Shown here in pieces: positions 27,394 to 36,325 of a stretch of DNA of 64,000 nucleotides. This stretch comes from Rhizobiales bacterium UBA3584 (GTDB lineage: Bacteria; Pseudomonadota; Alphaproteobacteria; Rhizobiales; Devosiaceae): NCBI GenBank assembly GCA_002375765.1, contig DFMV01000023.1, positions 1 through 64,000 on the forward strand, written 5' to 3'. The notes beneath the pieces were generated by a model. It had not been told where the DNA came from. It saw only the letters and a program-made list of their open reading frames with translations, and did not search any database. The translations under genes were made by a program, and so were the position numbers. Numbering within the stretch: position 1 is the first letter of the stretch; each line of letters begins with the position of its first letter.

Positions 27394-29574
27394 ATGTCTC
27401 AGGACAAGTCCGTACCGGAAAATGATGCCGGTCCGATGATCGCACAGGGGACCGACGAGGAGCCCCTCGCCACCAACCAGCGCAGCCTTGCGGGCAGGAT
27501 CGGCCTGGCCGTGACGGTGATGGCCATCGCCTATACGGTCTTTCATATCTATGTGATGAACATTTCGCCGCTTGAGCCATGGACCTACCGCATGGTCCAC
27601 GTGACCGGCGGCCTGTTCATCGGCTTTTTGACCTATTCGGCCCTGACCCTCAATCCAGACGCGCCCATCACGGCCCGCAGCCACAGCCCCATCGAATGGG
27701 GACTGATCGCCTTCGCCGCGGCCGGCACCCTCTATGGGGCCGTCATGGTCGCCTATGCCTGGGCGGGCCGGTGGTTCGGTTTTGCGCCCCTGCCCGACGC
27801 CTTCGTGTTCGGCTCCTACGGCCTGCCGCTTCTGATCGGCACGGTTGCCTCCGTCGCCGCGGGCTGGTTGTTTTCGGACCGCAACCGCGAGCGTGTTCAT
27901 CCGGCCGACTGGCTGCTGGGCATCGCCGCGCTCGCCATGTTCGGCTACATCATATTTAACGTCGGCGCCCTGCGCCTTCGCGCCGGCACGGGCATGGCCC
28001 AGACCGCCGATTTCTATGCGGCGCTCGTCGGGGTGATCCTGATCCTCGAGTTGACCCGTCGGGTAGCCGGACTGGCTCTGGTCATCATCGCGGGCGTTTT
28101 CATCGCCTATTCCTTCGTCGGCCCCTGGCTGCCCGGGTTCCTGACCCATCGCGGCTACACGGCCGAGCGGTTCTTCACCTACATCTTCACCGACCAGGGC
28201 ATTCTGGGTGATCCGATCGCGGTCTCTTCGACCTACATCATCCTGTTCATCGTCTTCGCCGCCTTTCTGCAGGCCTCCCGCGTCGGCGATTATTTCGTCA
28301 ACTTCGCCTTTGCTGCAGCGGGCAATCTGCGCGGCGGCCCGGCCAAAGTGGCTGTGTTCGCATCCGGTCTTATGGGCATGATCAACGGCACCTCGGCGGG
28401 TAACGTCGTGGCGACCGGTTCGCTCACCATCCCGCTGATGAAAAAGGTCGGCTATCCGGCAAAGAGCGCAGCGGCGATTGAAGCGACGGCTTCCTCGGGC
28501 GGCCAGATCCTGCCCCCGATCATGGGCGCCGGCGCCTTCATCATGGCCGAAGTGACCGGCATTCCCTACACCGAGATCGTCATCGCCGCGATCATCCCGG
28601 CCTTGCTCTATTTCGTGTCGGTCTATTTCATGATCGATCTGCAGGCCACAAAGCTGGGCATGAAAGGGCTGCCCAAGTCCGAACTGCCAAAGTTCAAGGT
28701 GTTGGCCAAACAGGCCTTTCTGTTCCTGCCCATCATCATCCTGATCTATACGCTGTTCGCCGGCTATTCGGTGATCCGCGCGGGTACTGTGGCCATGGCC
28801 TCGGCAGCTGTCGTCTCCTGGCTCACGCCCTATCGCATGGGGCCAACCGCGGTCCTCAAGGCGCTAGAATTGGGCGCCAAGATGAGCATCCAGCTCGTCG
28901 CCGTGTGTGCCGCCGCCGGTATCATCGTCGGCGTGATTGCATTGACTGGCGTGGGGGCGCGTTTCTCCTCGCTCCTGCTCGGCATCGCCGAACAGAACCA
29001 GCTGATCGCGCTGTTCTTTGCCATGTGCATCTCGATCATCCTCGGCATGGGCATGCCCACCACCGCCGCCTACGCCGTGGCCGCCGCCGTGGTTGCGCCG
29101 GGCCTCATCCAGCTTGGAATTCCGGTCCTCGTCGCCCACTTCTTCGTCTTCTACTACGCCGTGATGTCGGCGATCACCCCACCCGTGGCACTGGCCGCGT
29201 ATGCGGGTGCGGGGCTATCGGGCTCCGATCCCATGAAGACCTCGGTGGAAGCGTTCAAGATCGGGCTGGCTGCCTTTATCGTGCCGTTCATGTTCTTTTA
29301 CAGCCATGAACTGCTCATGCAGGGGGAATGGATCGACATCGCTCGCGTCGTGGCAACTGCGTTGCTGGGCATGTATCTGCTCTCGGCTGCGGTGCAAGGG
29401 TACTATTTTGGCACCATCGGCGTCATCTTGCGCATCGTCCTGCTTGTCGCCGCGCTCTCGATGATCGAAGGCACGTGGTACACCGACCTGTTCGGCCTCG
29501 CCGTCGCGGTCGGCCTGTTTTTTTACCAGAAACGCCTCGTCACCCCCCGGACATTGGCCAAGGGCGCAGATTGA
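27394..29574 (+). CDS. TRAP transporter fused permease (4TM-12TM)
   Basis: A 726-residue inner-membrane protein fusing the small DctQ-like and large DctM-like subunits, the form that pairs with TAXI binding proteins. The large-subunit core is visible in MGMINGTSAGNVVATGSLTIP, SGGQILPPIMGAGAFIMAE and GMGMPTTAAYAVAAAVVAP. The ATG at 27394 follows GGAGGAAAG; earlier in-frame starts lie in the leader. A strong terminator closes the operon. Transport is driven by sodium or protons, not ATP. Confidence 0.95.
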   Translation: MSQDKSVPENDAGPMIAQGTDEEPLATNQRSLAGRIGLAVTVMAIAYTVFHIYVMNISPLEPWTYRMVHVTGGLFIGFLTYSALTLNPDAPITARSHSPIEWGLIAFAAAGTLYGAVMVAYAWAGRWFGFAPLPDAFVFGSYGLPLLIGTVASVAAGWLFSDRNRERVHPADWLLGIAALAMFGYIIFNVGALRLRAGTGMAQTADFYAALVGVILILELTRRVAGLALVIIAGVFIAYSFVGPWLPGFLTHRGYTAERFFTYIFTDQGILGDPIAVSSTYIILFIVFAAFLQASRVGDYFVNFAFAAAGNLRGGPAKVAVFASGLMGMINGTSAGNVVATGSLTIPLMKKVGYPAKSAAAIEATASSGGQILPPIMGAGAFIMAEVTGIPYTEIVIAAIIPALLYFVSVYFMIDLQATKLGMKGLPKSELPKFKVLAKQAFLFLPIIILIYTLFAGYSVIRAGTVAMASAAVVSWLTPYRMGPTAVLKALELGAKMSIQLVAVCAAAGIIVGVIALTGVGARFSSLLLGIAEQNQLIALFFAMCISIILGMGMPTTAAYAVAAAVVAPGLIQLGIPVLVAHFFVFYYAVMSAITPPVALAAYAGAGLSGSDPMKTSVEAFKIGLAAFIVPFMFFYSHELLMQGEWIDIARVVATALLGMYLLSAAVQGYYFGTIGVILRIVLLVAALSMIEGTWYTDLFGLAVAVGLFFYQKRLVTPRTLAKGAD

Positions 29575-29598
29575 GGGCCAGCACACGCTGAAAACAAG

Positions 29599-29630
29599 GG
29601 CCGCCTCCACCGGAGGCGGCCTTTATCTTT
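29599..29630 (+). terminator. Terminator of the TAXI-TRAP operon
   Basis: A perfect 10-base GC-rich stem (29599-29608 with 29612-29621) with a 3-base loop is followed by TTTATCTTTTT. It also faces the 3' end of the convergent MerR gene and may serve both strands. Confidence 0.88.
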
Positions 29631-29647
29631 TTGCAATGGCGTGGCCA

Positions 29648-30421
29648 TCATCCCTGCCGCGCCGCCCAGCTTTTCATTGCCGAGGCAAGATATTCGGCAA
29701 ATCCGGTTTCGATACTCTCGTAGCGCGCGACAAAATCGGGGTGCCCAAGATAAACATCGGCAAGCCCGGCATAGGCCAAAACCGGTGCCGAGCGGCCCCA
29801 ACTGGCCTGCACCCAATTCCAGTGACGGGCGATTACAGGGTTAAGAGCATGCGATTGCGCCGGAATACCCTTGCGCAGCCCTTCGGCCATATCCTCTTCG
29901 ATGGACCGCAATTCATCCATCATAGCCTCGCGGTCGTCGTCCGAAAGCAGTTCCGTCTTCCGGCGCGAAGCCTCGATTTCAGGTCTGATTTCAGGCCCGT
30001 ATTTTTCTTCGAGCCAAGCTTCATACTCGGCCTGCTTTTGAGGATCGATGATCCCCGAATACAAATCGGCGTCTCTCATGGCGCGATCTCCTTTGAGTTC
30101 GGCGATCGTGCGGTCGATCGTCCTGAGCATGGCGGCGAGCCGATCTGCCTGTTCAGCCACTTTTTTGCGCTGATTTTCCAGCGCCGGGAGACGATCGAAT
30201 TCCGGATCGTCGAGGATGGCCCCGATCTCGGCAAGGGGAATATCCAACGCCCGATGGATCAGGATCTGCTGCAGGCGCAGCAGTTGTTCGCGGCCGTAAT
30301 AACGGTAGCCGTTCTCGCCGATATGGGCGGGTTTGAGCAGGCCGATCTGGTCGTAATGGTGCAGCGCGCGGATCGAAATCCGGGCCATTTGCGCCACCTG
30401 CTTGACTGTATATCGTGCCAT
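29648..30421 (-). CDS. MerR-family regulator with TipAS-type ligand domain
   Basis: A 257-residue regulator. The N-terminal MerR winged helix is YTVKQVAQMARISIRALHHYDQIGL and the dimer coiled coil follows to about residue 110. The C-terminal domain with YGPEIRPEIEASRR and HWNWVQASWGRSAP resembles TipAS, which in TipA binds thiopeptide antibiotics; this whole architecture is widespread and the ligand here is unknown. The ATG at 30421 lies about 25 bases from the predicted transcription start of a classic MerR promoter, so it probably controls itself. Confidence 0.92.
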   Translation of the reverse strand: MARYTVKQVAQMARISIRALHHYDQIGLLKPAHIGENGYRYYGREQLLRLQQILIHRALDIPLAEIGAILDDPEFDRLPALENQRKKVAEQADRLAAMLRTIDRTIAELKGDRAMRDADLYSGIIDPQKQAEYEAWLEEKYGPEIRPEIEASRRKTELLSDDDREAMMDELRSIEEDMAEGLRKGIPAQSHALNPVIARHWNWVQASWGRSAPVLAYAGLADVYLGHPDFVARYESIETGFAEYLASAMKSWAARQG

Positions 30422-30452
30422 TTTCTCTTTCCCGCACCATCCGCAGGACAAC

Positions 30453-30483
30453 CTCATAGTCCCTCACGCAACGTGAGGGTCAA
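30453..30483 (-). promoter_or_regulatory. MerR-type promoter with 19-base spacer and operator
   Basis: On the minus strand, -35 TTGACC (30478-30483) and -10 TATGAG (30453-30458) are separated by 19 bases instead of 17, the spacing that MerR proteins correct by twisting DNA. The spacer holds the dyad CCCTCACG-TTG-CGTGAGGG. Predicted to be autoregulatory for the MerR/TipAS gene. Confidence 0.85.
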
Positions 30484-30636
30484 CCACCCGCAACGCCATT
30501 TCGTTACAATTTTATCTTTCCCGGAAGCCGACAGTTCACCGCGTTTTCAAACTGCGCCCGGACGACCGCCGTCGTTTACCGTCTGACCGTTCTTGCGGTG
30601 TAGCGTTCCTGCACAACGATTTTCCAGAACGGAAAA

Positions 30637-30957
30637 ATGGCCATGGAAAAAATGCTGACCCGCAACGAACTGGCTCTGATGCTGGTCTGGGCTTTCCGCG
30701 AGCAGAAGGTGGAGTCCACACCCCACCCGCACGCCGATGCGCTCACGCTCTATTGCAATGTCATGGCCCTGCCCGTCGCTGAAGCGGCGACCGTTGTTTC
30801 CCACGCCCGCTCTGGAAATGTCTCTCCGACCGATCCGGTCGCCCTGGCGCGCTGGACCCGGGGCTTGATGCTGCTGCGCGAAATGCTGGCTCAACCCATG
30901 TGCACGCTTTCTATTGCCGAGCCCGAGATCCCGTCCCGTACGGGCGTCGCTGCTTAA
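30637..30957 (+). CDS. Hypothetical protein, 106 residues
   Basis: I do not recognise this protein. It begins MAMEKMLTRNELALMLVWAF and continues with a helix-rich segment (ADALTLYCNVMALPVAEAATVVSHAR) and no membrane span, signal or known motif. Two ATGs (30637 and 30643) are in frame after a GGAAAA tract. It is divergent from the MerR gene and followed by hairpins, one with a T-run, which supports a real transcription unit. Confidence 0.6.
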   Translation: MAMEKMLTRNELALMLVWAFREQKVESTPHPHADALTLYCNVMALPVAEAATVVSHARSGNVSPTDPVALARWTRGLMLLREMLAQPMCTLSIAEPEIPSRTGVAA

Positions 30958-30966
30958 CCAGTAAGG

Positions 30967-31016
30967 CAATCTGGTCACCCATTGCCCAGATTGGCGACTG
31001 CGTGTCGCGCATTTTT
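30967..31016 (+). terminator. Hairpins and terminator after the 106-residue gene
   Basis: An 8-base stem (30967-30974 with 30986-30993) abuts a 5-base stem (30994-30998 with 31004-31008) that is followed by GCATTTTT. The second is a likely terminator. The rest of the gap up to 31258 holds no supported gene; a GGTAC-GTACC inverted repeat at 31222-31236 precedes the EF-hand gene. Confidence 0.55.
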
Positions 31017-31258
31017 CCCACTCGGCAGGGCCTTTGCGCTCCAGTTCGTGATCGAAGTCTCGCCATAGTGCGCCTAAGCGGTCACAAAATATCCCCATAA
31101 ACTCCGCTACATGGCCGCATCGCGGTCCCAACCCCGCCACTGCCCCTCCTCACGATGTGTTCACGGTTTCGCGATCAGCGGAGTCGGCGTTCGGCATCCT
31201 GCCGATCGATCTTGAATAAATGGTACGGCACGTACCGACCAACATGGAGCACAACCCC

Positions 31259-31534
31259 ATGAGCAAGACCGTTCTTTCCCTCGCCGCGCTTATTGGCCTC
31301 TCCGCTACCGGTGGCGCTTTCGCCCAGGCCCTTGATTTCAACGCGCTCGATGCCAACACGGATGGTGTCGTCAGCATGGAAGAGTTGCAGGTGGCGATCC
31401 CCGACCTTACGCCAGAGAGCTTTGCCATGCTCGACACCGACACCGACGGCTCGCTGTCGGCCGAAGAATTCGCTGCCCTTATGCCGGCGACCGAAGCCCC
31501 CGCCAACACCATGGAAGCGCCTGCCGCCCAATAG
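31259..31534 (+). CDS. Exported EF-hand calcium-binding protein
   Basis: A 91-residue protein with a Sec signal ending near AFAQ (about residue 23). Two EF-hand loops follow: DANTDGVVSMEE and DTDTDGSLSAEE, each with the expected acidic ligands at positions 1, 3, 5 and 12. The tail is alanine- and proline-rich. A periplasmic calcium-buffering or calcium-sensing role is inferred from the fold. A GGAG site lies nine bases before the ATG at 31259. Confidence 0.85.
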   Translation: MSKTVLSLAALIGLSATGGAFAQALDFNALDANTDGVVSMEELQVAIPDLTPESFAMLDTDTDGSLSAEEFAALMPATEAPANTMEAPAAQ

Positions 31535-31666
31535 ACAAACATAGTTTCTGAGGCATTCTCCCGGCCTCAGACTTTGGTGCAGACCTCCTCCCGGTCGGCC
31601 GTTCCGCACTCGCGGGGCGGCCGATTTTGTGTCAGCGTTAGGACCATCAAGTGCCAAAGGACAATT

Positions 31667-32089
31667 ATGCGACTCTACCTCATCCCATTTTGCGCTCTGA
31701 TATTAACCGCAACATTGGGCGCGTGCTCGGACGGCGAGACGCCCCAGGCCGATGCCGGCGCCATTAACCCTGAAGCAACAGCAGAGCCATCCCCGGAGCC
31801 GGCTCCCTTTTATGTCGGTCAATGGGCTGCCGATCCGGTGTGGTGTACCGACCAGACAGACGGATTCCCGATCACCATCACACCAACCGCTTTTGAAGGA
31901 CGGGAAAACATCTGCGAGATGACCGAAATCGAGACAACCCCAGAAGGTGGCGCCACCGCACGACTGACGTGCCGGTCCGAAGGCGAAACGATTGTGGAAC
32001 CGATCAGTTTTGCTCAGGCAGGCGAACAGATCGCCATTCTCTGGCCGGAGCGGGGAACCGAGGCAACGCTGTTCTCACGCTGTGAGTAA
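31667..32089 (+). CDS. Hypothetical lipoprotein
   Basis: A 140-residue protein with a lipoprotein signal: a hydrophobic stretch ending in the lipobox LGAC (cysteine at about residue 18), then a proline- and acid-rich linker. The folded part has four further cysteines (in VWCTDQ, ICEMTE, LTCRSE and SRCE), likely two disulfides. I cannot name a family. AAAGGA precedes the ATG at 31667. Confidence 0.72.
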   Translation: MRLYLIPFCALILTATLGACSDGETPQADAGAINPEATAEPSPEPAPFYVGQWAADPVWCTDQTDGFPITITPTAFEGRENICEMTEIETTPEGGATARLTCRSEGETIVEPISFAQAGEQIAILWPERGTEATLFSRCE

Positions 32090-32093
32090 CCTT

Positions 32094-32276
32094 ATGGACA
32101 ACCCAAGCCAAAGTGAACTGATCGAAGCACTCAGGGCACTGGATTCGACAATCGCCAAGTGCAAAAAGGCTTTACCCAAGCTCAAGACCGGAACGGCCTC
32201 CCACACCTTGCTCATACGCCGAATCAAGGCGCTGGAAATCGCAACGGCGCTGATACGGCGAGAACTCGCGCTTTAG
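32094..32276 (+). CDS. Small hypothetical protein, 60 residues
   Basis: A 60-residue helical, basic peptide (MDNPSQSELIEALRALDSTI and LLIRRIKALEIATALIRREL segments) starting four bases after the lipoprotein stop, so translational coupling is likely. A GTG at 32082 could also start it. The amphipathic helices and regular codon use suggest a real gene, but I know no family for it. Confidence 0.55.
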   Translation: MDNPSQSELIEALRALDSTIAKCKKALPKLKTGTASHTLLIRRIKALEIATALIRRELAL

Positions 32277-32452
32277 CGGCAAGGCGCATCTTTGCGCTGG
32301 TTCGGGCCGCGATAAATCTTGCGTTGAGTGGCGCCCTGCTCTAACTGTTCGCCTCCCTTCGATCTTCGCCGATTGAAGGCTTGGCCCGGTCGGAGATTCC
32401 ACCTCCTGGCCGGGTCATTTATTTCGGCGACACCGCAAAAAGAGCGCACGAA

Positions 32453-32581
32453 ATGAACTTCAAACTTCCAGACCATGCCGACCGCCGCAAAGCGTCGGCC
32501 GACGCCAAGCGGGCCCTGCTGGAAAAAATCAAGGCCCAGAAAAGCGGCAACAGCGCTTCCGACAAAAAGAACGCTAAATAG
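32453..32581 (+). CDS. Very small basic protein, 42 residues
   Basis: A 42-residue lysine-rich peptide (NFKLPDHADRRKASADAKRA then LLEKIKAQKSG). It resembles the short basic DUF6481-like proteins seen in alphaproteobacteria, but the match is too short to be sure. It precedes the convergent tRNA-Leu gene. No membrane span or signal is visible. Confidence 0.5.
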   Translation: MNFKLPDHADRRKASADAKRALLEKIKAQKSGNSASDKKNAK

Positions 32582-32604
32582 CCCCCTTACGAGCCGGACA
32601 TAAA

Positions 32605-32690
32605 TGGTGCGGGCGGCGGGACTCGAACCCGCACGGAGATACCTCCTCAGGATTTTAAGTCCTGTGTGTCTACCATTCCACCACGCCCGC
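32605..32690 (-). tRNA. tRNA-Leu (anticodon TAA)
   Basis: An 86-base tRNA read on the minus strand. The acceptor stem pairs GCGGGCG (32684-32690) with CGCCCGC (32609-32615), the discriminator A and an encoded CCA follow (32605-32608), the T arm holds GGTTCGAGTCC, and the anticodon loop reads CTTAAAA with TAA. The long variable arm is that of a leucine tRNA. Confidence 0.95.
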
Positions 32691-32703
32691 AAGGCGAGAT
32701 CGG

Positions 32704-32982
32704 CTATTCTCCCTTATACCCGACCTCGATCCGATCCAATTCCCCCGGCTTCATGGTGTCGAGCCATTTCAGGAATTCGGCAACGTCCCGAAAGCCGGCA
32801 CGACGGGCATCCGCATCGGTAACATCTTCGGCCCTGATCGGGGTGATAGTACCGATCTGCAAGACGCCAACCTTAGTCTTGAGCGTGCCACCGGGCTTGA
32901 CCGTCCGCCGCCGCCAGCGGCGGAACTGGAGTGTGATTTCTCCCGCCTTTATCTTCTCGAGCACTTCGAGCTTGATCAGCAT
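32704..32982 (-). CDS. ASCH-domain protein
   Basis: A 92-residue protein with an ASCH (PUA-like) fold: an N-terminal LIKLEVLEKIKAGEITLQFRRW, a central basic segment and TDADARRAGF near the end, typical of the family. ASCH proteins are predicted RNA-binding or, in YqfB, N4-acetylcytidine amidohydrolases. Its ATG overlaps the gpt stop as TGATG, so it is the last gene of a three-gene operon. Confidence 0.8.
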   Translation of the reverse strand: MLIKLEVLEKIKAGEITLQFRRWRRRTVKPGGTLKTKVGVLQIGTITPIRAEDVTDADARRAGFRDVAEFLKWLDTMKPGELDRIEVGYKGE

Positions 32983-33476
32983 CAGTCGGTGCCACCCGCG
33001 ATAGGCGCGGCATAGGTGAAGTCCAGATCCCATGGAAAGAATATCCAGGTGTCCTGACTGACCTCGGTAATGAAGGTATCGACCATTTCGCGGCCCTGAG
33101 GCTTGGCGTAGACCGTCGCGAAATGAGCGTTGGGCAGCATATCGCGCACCGCGCGAGCCGTGGCGCCCGTATCGACAAGATCGTCGATGATCAGCAGCTT
33201 CTGGCCCGACGCATCGGCGGCGATCAGATCGGAATTGATCGCCTTGAGCACCGTGATCTTGCCCTGGCTCTGGTGATCGTAGGATTTGACCGAGACGCTC
33301 TCGATCACCCGGATATTGAGTTCGCGCGCAATGATTGCAGCGGGTACCAGCCCGCCACGCGTGATCGCAACGATCGAATGGAATGGGCCCTCACTGGTCA
33401 GACGCCAGGCAAGCGCGCGGGAATCGCGGTGAAACTGATCCCAGGAAACCGGGAAAGACTTGTTCTGCGGGTTCAT
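32982..33476 (-). CDS. gpt: Xanthine phosphoribosyltransferase
   Basis: A 164-residue purine-salvage enzyme of the Gpt type, converting xanthine (and guanine) with PRPP to the nucleotide. The PRPP-binding loop is [20 protein letters not shown]; other family landmarks are [20 protein letters not shown] and the substrate segment WIFFPWD. The start overlaps the stop of the molybdopterin-binding gene by four bases (ATGA) and the stop overlaps the ASCH gene, giving a tight operon. Confidence 0.94.
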   Translation of the reverse strand: MNPQNKSFPVSWDQFHRDSRALAWRLTSEGPFHSIVAITRGGLVPAAIIARELNIRVIESVSVKSYDHQSQGKITVLKAINSDLIAADASGQKLLIIDDLVDTGATARAVRDMLPNAHFATVYAKPQGREMVDTFITEVSQDTWIFFPWDLDFTYAAPIAGGTD

Positions 33477-34246
33477 ACGTAAGGTTCCTTGGGCAAAACG
33501 ATGTTCTTTTCAGCGTGCAGACGGTCGACCAGCACCTGCACTTCCGCTGTCGCCTGTTCGAGCCGTTCAATATCGTGACTGCGCAATACGAGATAGGTCA
33601 TCACGTGGGTATTCCCCATCTGCGGGTAGGATCCGATCTTGACGTCGTCATAGCGCGACTGGATTTCGCCCAGGGGATCGCCAACGGCGCCCTCTCCCAC
33701 GGCGGCTGGCACTGTCCGGCTTTCCACCTTGCGCCCGCCCTCCAGAGTCGGCGCGATGGATTCAAGCATGGCCTGCATGATCTTGGGCACCCCCGCCATG
33801 ACGTGGACATTCCCGATGCGAAATCCCGGCGCTGCCGAAACGGCGTTGACGATCAGATCGGCTCCAACCGGAATGCGCGCCATGCGCAACCGGGCCGGCG
33901 TCGCCGGCGTGCCGGTCTCGGCCCATCGCGCCTCGAGCATGGCCCGCGCTTCCTCGTTGATCGGCAGATCCACACCGAAGGCCTTTGCTATGGCATCGGC
34001 TGTTATATCGTCATGGGTCGGCCCGATCCCGCCTGTCGTAAACACATATGTGCAGCGGGCGCGCAATGCGTTCACCGCTTCGATGATCGCATCGGTATCG
34101 TCGGAAACGATCCGCACTTCGCGCAACTCAATCGCCAGATCGGTACAGAACTGCGCTGTCGTGGCGATGTTGACGTCCTTTGTCCGTCCCGAGAGGATTT
34201 CATCTCCGATGACGACAAGACCGGCTGTAACGACAGATGAGGACAT
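33473..34246 (-). CDS. CinA-type molybdopterin-binding domain protein
   Basis: A 257-residue protein with the MoaB/Mog-like domain of CinA but without the C-terminal amidase domain. Typical segments are [27 protein letters not shown] and the MAGVPKIM loop. Stand-alone versions are common and may act as pyridine-nucleotide pyrophosphatases; this is not proven here. Starts at 34273 and 34246 are possible; 34246 is chosen because the domain begins directly after it. Confidence 0.88.
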   Translation of the reverse strand: MSSSVVTAGLVVIGDEILSGRTKDVNIATTAQFCTDLAIELREVRIVSDDTDAIIEAVNALRARCTYVFTTGGIGPTHDDITADAIAKAFGVDLPINEEARAMLEARWAETGTPATPARLRMARIPVGADLIVNAVSAAPGFRIGNVHVMAGVPKIMQAMLESIAPTLEGGRKVESRTVPAAVGEGAVGDPLGEIQSRYDDVKIGSYPQMGNTHVMTYLVLRSHDIERLEQATAEVQVLVDRLHAEKNIVLPKEPYV

Positions 34247-34414
34247 TGGACCGCCTGAAAAAACAAGCGCCATGGATGCCCTTACCGCCCAAAAAAATCA
34301 AGCGCGACGCCCAATCCAGCGCTCTCCATCCCCAACCCTCTCACGCCCTCGCTTGCGGTTGGATCGATTTTCGGGCAATCGAGGTCATATCGGCAGGAAT
34401 GCGCGGAGCCCTCA

Positions 34415-34741
34415 ATGACCCGAGACAAGCTTTTTCTCCTCCGTCCGGACTTTGAGGACCCTGCCTATCCTGGCAAGCGGTTCTATTGTTGGCATTGCGC
34501 CCTGCTCGAAGGCGTGCTCGCATCGTTTCCCGCACTGGCAAACAAGCTCGATGTCGAGCGCGTCGAATGGGCCAGACCGCGCCACCCGGTGATTGCAGTG
34601 GTCGGCGAGGCGCGCCAGTCCCTGCCACTTCTCGTGCTGGCCGATGGCGAAACATTCGATGGCCTGACTTTCATAAACGACAAGGACCAGATCCTGGGCG
34701 CCTTGTCCGAGCGCCACGGCTTTCCCCATCCGCATCCCTGA
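34415..34741 (+). CDS. DUF3088 family protein
   Basis: A 108-residue protein matching DUF3088, a thioredoxin-fold-like family of unknown role. The signature is strong: DKLFLLRPDFEDPAYPGKRF, then YCWHCALLEGVLASFP with a CxxC-type pair, and SLPLLVLADG. It lies 12 bases upstream of sfsA and is probably co-transcribed with it. Confidence 0.86.
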   Translation: MTRDKLFLLRPDFEDPAYPGKRFYCWHCALLEGVLASFPALANKLDVERVEWARPRHPVIAVVGEARQSLPLLVLADGETFDGLTFINDKDQILGALSERHGFPHPHP

Positions 34742-34753
34742 CACAGTTTGTCC

Positions 34754-35455
34754 ATGCATTTTCCCTCTCCCCTCGTTCGCGGCATGCTCATAAGGCGTTA
34801 CAAGCGCTTTCTGGCAGATGTGACTCTGGAAACTGGAGAAATTCTCACTGCACATTGTGCAAATCCCGGCGCAATGACGGGGCTGGCCATGCCGGGCCTG
34901 CCCGTCTGGCTTTCGAAATCGGACGATCCCAAACGCAAGCTCGCCTATTCCCTCGAACTGGTCGAACTGCCCACCGGCATCGTGGGCATCAATACTGCCC
35001 ATCCCAACCGCATCGTTGGCGAAGCGCTGCGCGCCCGCTCCATTCCTGAACTGGGCGCTTATGACGGCATCCGGCCCGAGGTCAAATATGCCGAAAAAAG
35101 CCGTGTCGATTTCCTTCTGACCGCCGAAGGGCTGCCCGACTGCTATCTCGAGGTTAAAAACGTGCATCTGGTGCGCGCTGCCGGGCTGGCTGAATTTCCT
35201 GATTCGGTGACCACGCGCGGCGCCCGTCATCTGGCTGATCTGGCCCGCATGGTTGACGAGGGCCACCGGGCAGTGATGCTCTATCTCGTCCAGCGCGGCG
35301 ACTGCACCCAGTTCACCCTCGCCGCCGATATCGACAGGGCCTATGCGGCGGCGTTCCGCGATGCGCGCTCGGCCGGGGTTGAGGCTCTGTGCCACGCAAC
35401 CGACATAACATCTGAAGCGATCACCCTCGGGGACCCTCTTCCCATACGCGAGTGA
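34754..35455 (+). CDS. sfsA: DNA/RNA nuclease SfsA
   Basis: A 233-residue SfsA-family protein. The N-terminal OB-like part has RYKRFLADV and the CANPGAMTGLA motif; the nuclease-like domain has RPEVKYAEKSRVDFLL and CYLEVKNVHLV, in which aspartate, glutamate and lysine form a PD-(D/E)XK-type site, then FPDSVTTRGARHL. Named for sugar-fermentation stimulation; nucleic-acid cleavage is the likely activity. The ATG at 34754 replaces an in-frame TTG six bases earlier. Confidence 0.94.
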   Translation: MHFPSPLVRGMLIRRYKRFLADVTLETGEILTAHCANPGAMTGLAMPGLPVWLSKSDDPKRKLAYSLELVELPTGIVGINTAHPNRIVGEALRARSIPELGAYDGIRPEVKYAEKSRVDFLLTAEGLPDCYLEVKNVHLVRAAGLAEFPDSVTTRGARHLADLARMVDEGHRAVMLYLVQRGDCTQFTLAADIDRAYAAAFRDARSAGVEALCHATDITSEAITLGDPLPIRE

Positions 35456-35488
35456 GCCGATTACCTTTGCCTCCAACAGGAGACGACA

Positions 35489-36325
35489 ATGACCACCTAC
35501 GTCGAAGCGGCGGCCAAGAAGAAACGCATGCCCGGTGTCATCCCGCTGCACGGCGAGGAAGGCTTCGCCGGCATGCGCAAGGCCGGCGCGCTGACCGCCG
35601 AAGTGCTCGACCTGCTTGTTCCCATGGTCGAACCCGGCGTGCCCACCGCTAAACTCGACCGCTTCGTTTATGAATTTGCCCGCGACAATGGCGCGACCCC
35701 GGCAACGCTCAATTATCGCGGCTACCGCTATTCCACCTGCACCTCGATCAACCATGTGGTCTGCCACGGGATGCCGAGCGAAAAACCGCTGCGCGAAGGC
35801 GATATCGTCAATATCGACGTCACCCTGATCGTCGATGGCTGGCATGGTGATTCGAGCCGCATGTATCCGGTGGGCGAGATTTCACGCAAGGCCGAGCGGC
35901 TCATCGAAATCACCTATGAAAGCCTGCGGCTGGGCATTGAGGCGGCAAGGCCCGGTAACACCACCGGTGACATCGGTGCCGCTATCCAGCGTTATGCCGA
36001 AGGCGAACGCGCCAGCGTTGTGCGAGATTTTGTCGGCCACGGGCTCGGCCGCCTGTTCCACGACGAGCCCAACATCATGCATTTCGGCAATCCGGGCACC
36101 GGCGTTGAGATCAAGCCGGGGATGATTTTCACGATCGAGCCGATGATCAATCTCGGGCGACCACAGGTCAAAATCCTCAATGATGGCTGGACGGCCGTCA
36201 CCCGCGACAGAACCCTTTCGGCCCAGTGCGAGCACTCGATCGGCATCACCGATACCGGAAATGAGATTTTCACGCTCTCGCCGCGCGGTTTGTTCAATCC
36301 TCTGGAGGCCCGCAACAGTCCATGA
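35489..36325 (+). CDS. map: Methionine aminopeptidase, type I
   Basis: Removes the initiator methionine from new proteins. The 278-residue enzyme shows all metal ligands in order: aspartate in VNIDVTL, aspartate in GDSSRMY, histidine in [12 protein letters not shown], glutamate in FTIEPMI and glutamate near QCEHSIGI. The substrate histidine is in [14 protein letters not shown] precedes the ATG. It overlaps radC by four bases (ATGA). Confidence 0.96.
   Translation: MTTYVEAAAKKKRMPGVIPLHGEEGFAGMRKAGALTAEVLDLLVPMVEPGVPTAKLDRFVYEFARDNGATPATLNYRGYRYSTCTSINHVVCHGMPSEKPLREGDIVNIDVTLIVDGWHGDSSRMYPVGEISRKAERLIEITYESLRLGIEAARPGNTTGDIGAAIQRYAEGERASVVRDFVGHGLGRLFHDEPNIMHFGNPGTGVEIKPGMIFTIEPMINLGRPQVKILNDGWTAVTRDRTLSAQCEHSIGITDTGNEIFTLSPRGLFNPLEARNSP

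Noticed and set aside
32605..32690. tRNA-Leu as an integration site for a genomic island
   Set aside because: No integrase, no repeat of the tRNA 3' end and no composition change were seen next to it inside the window.
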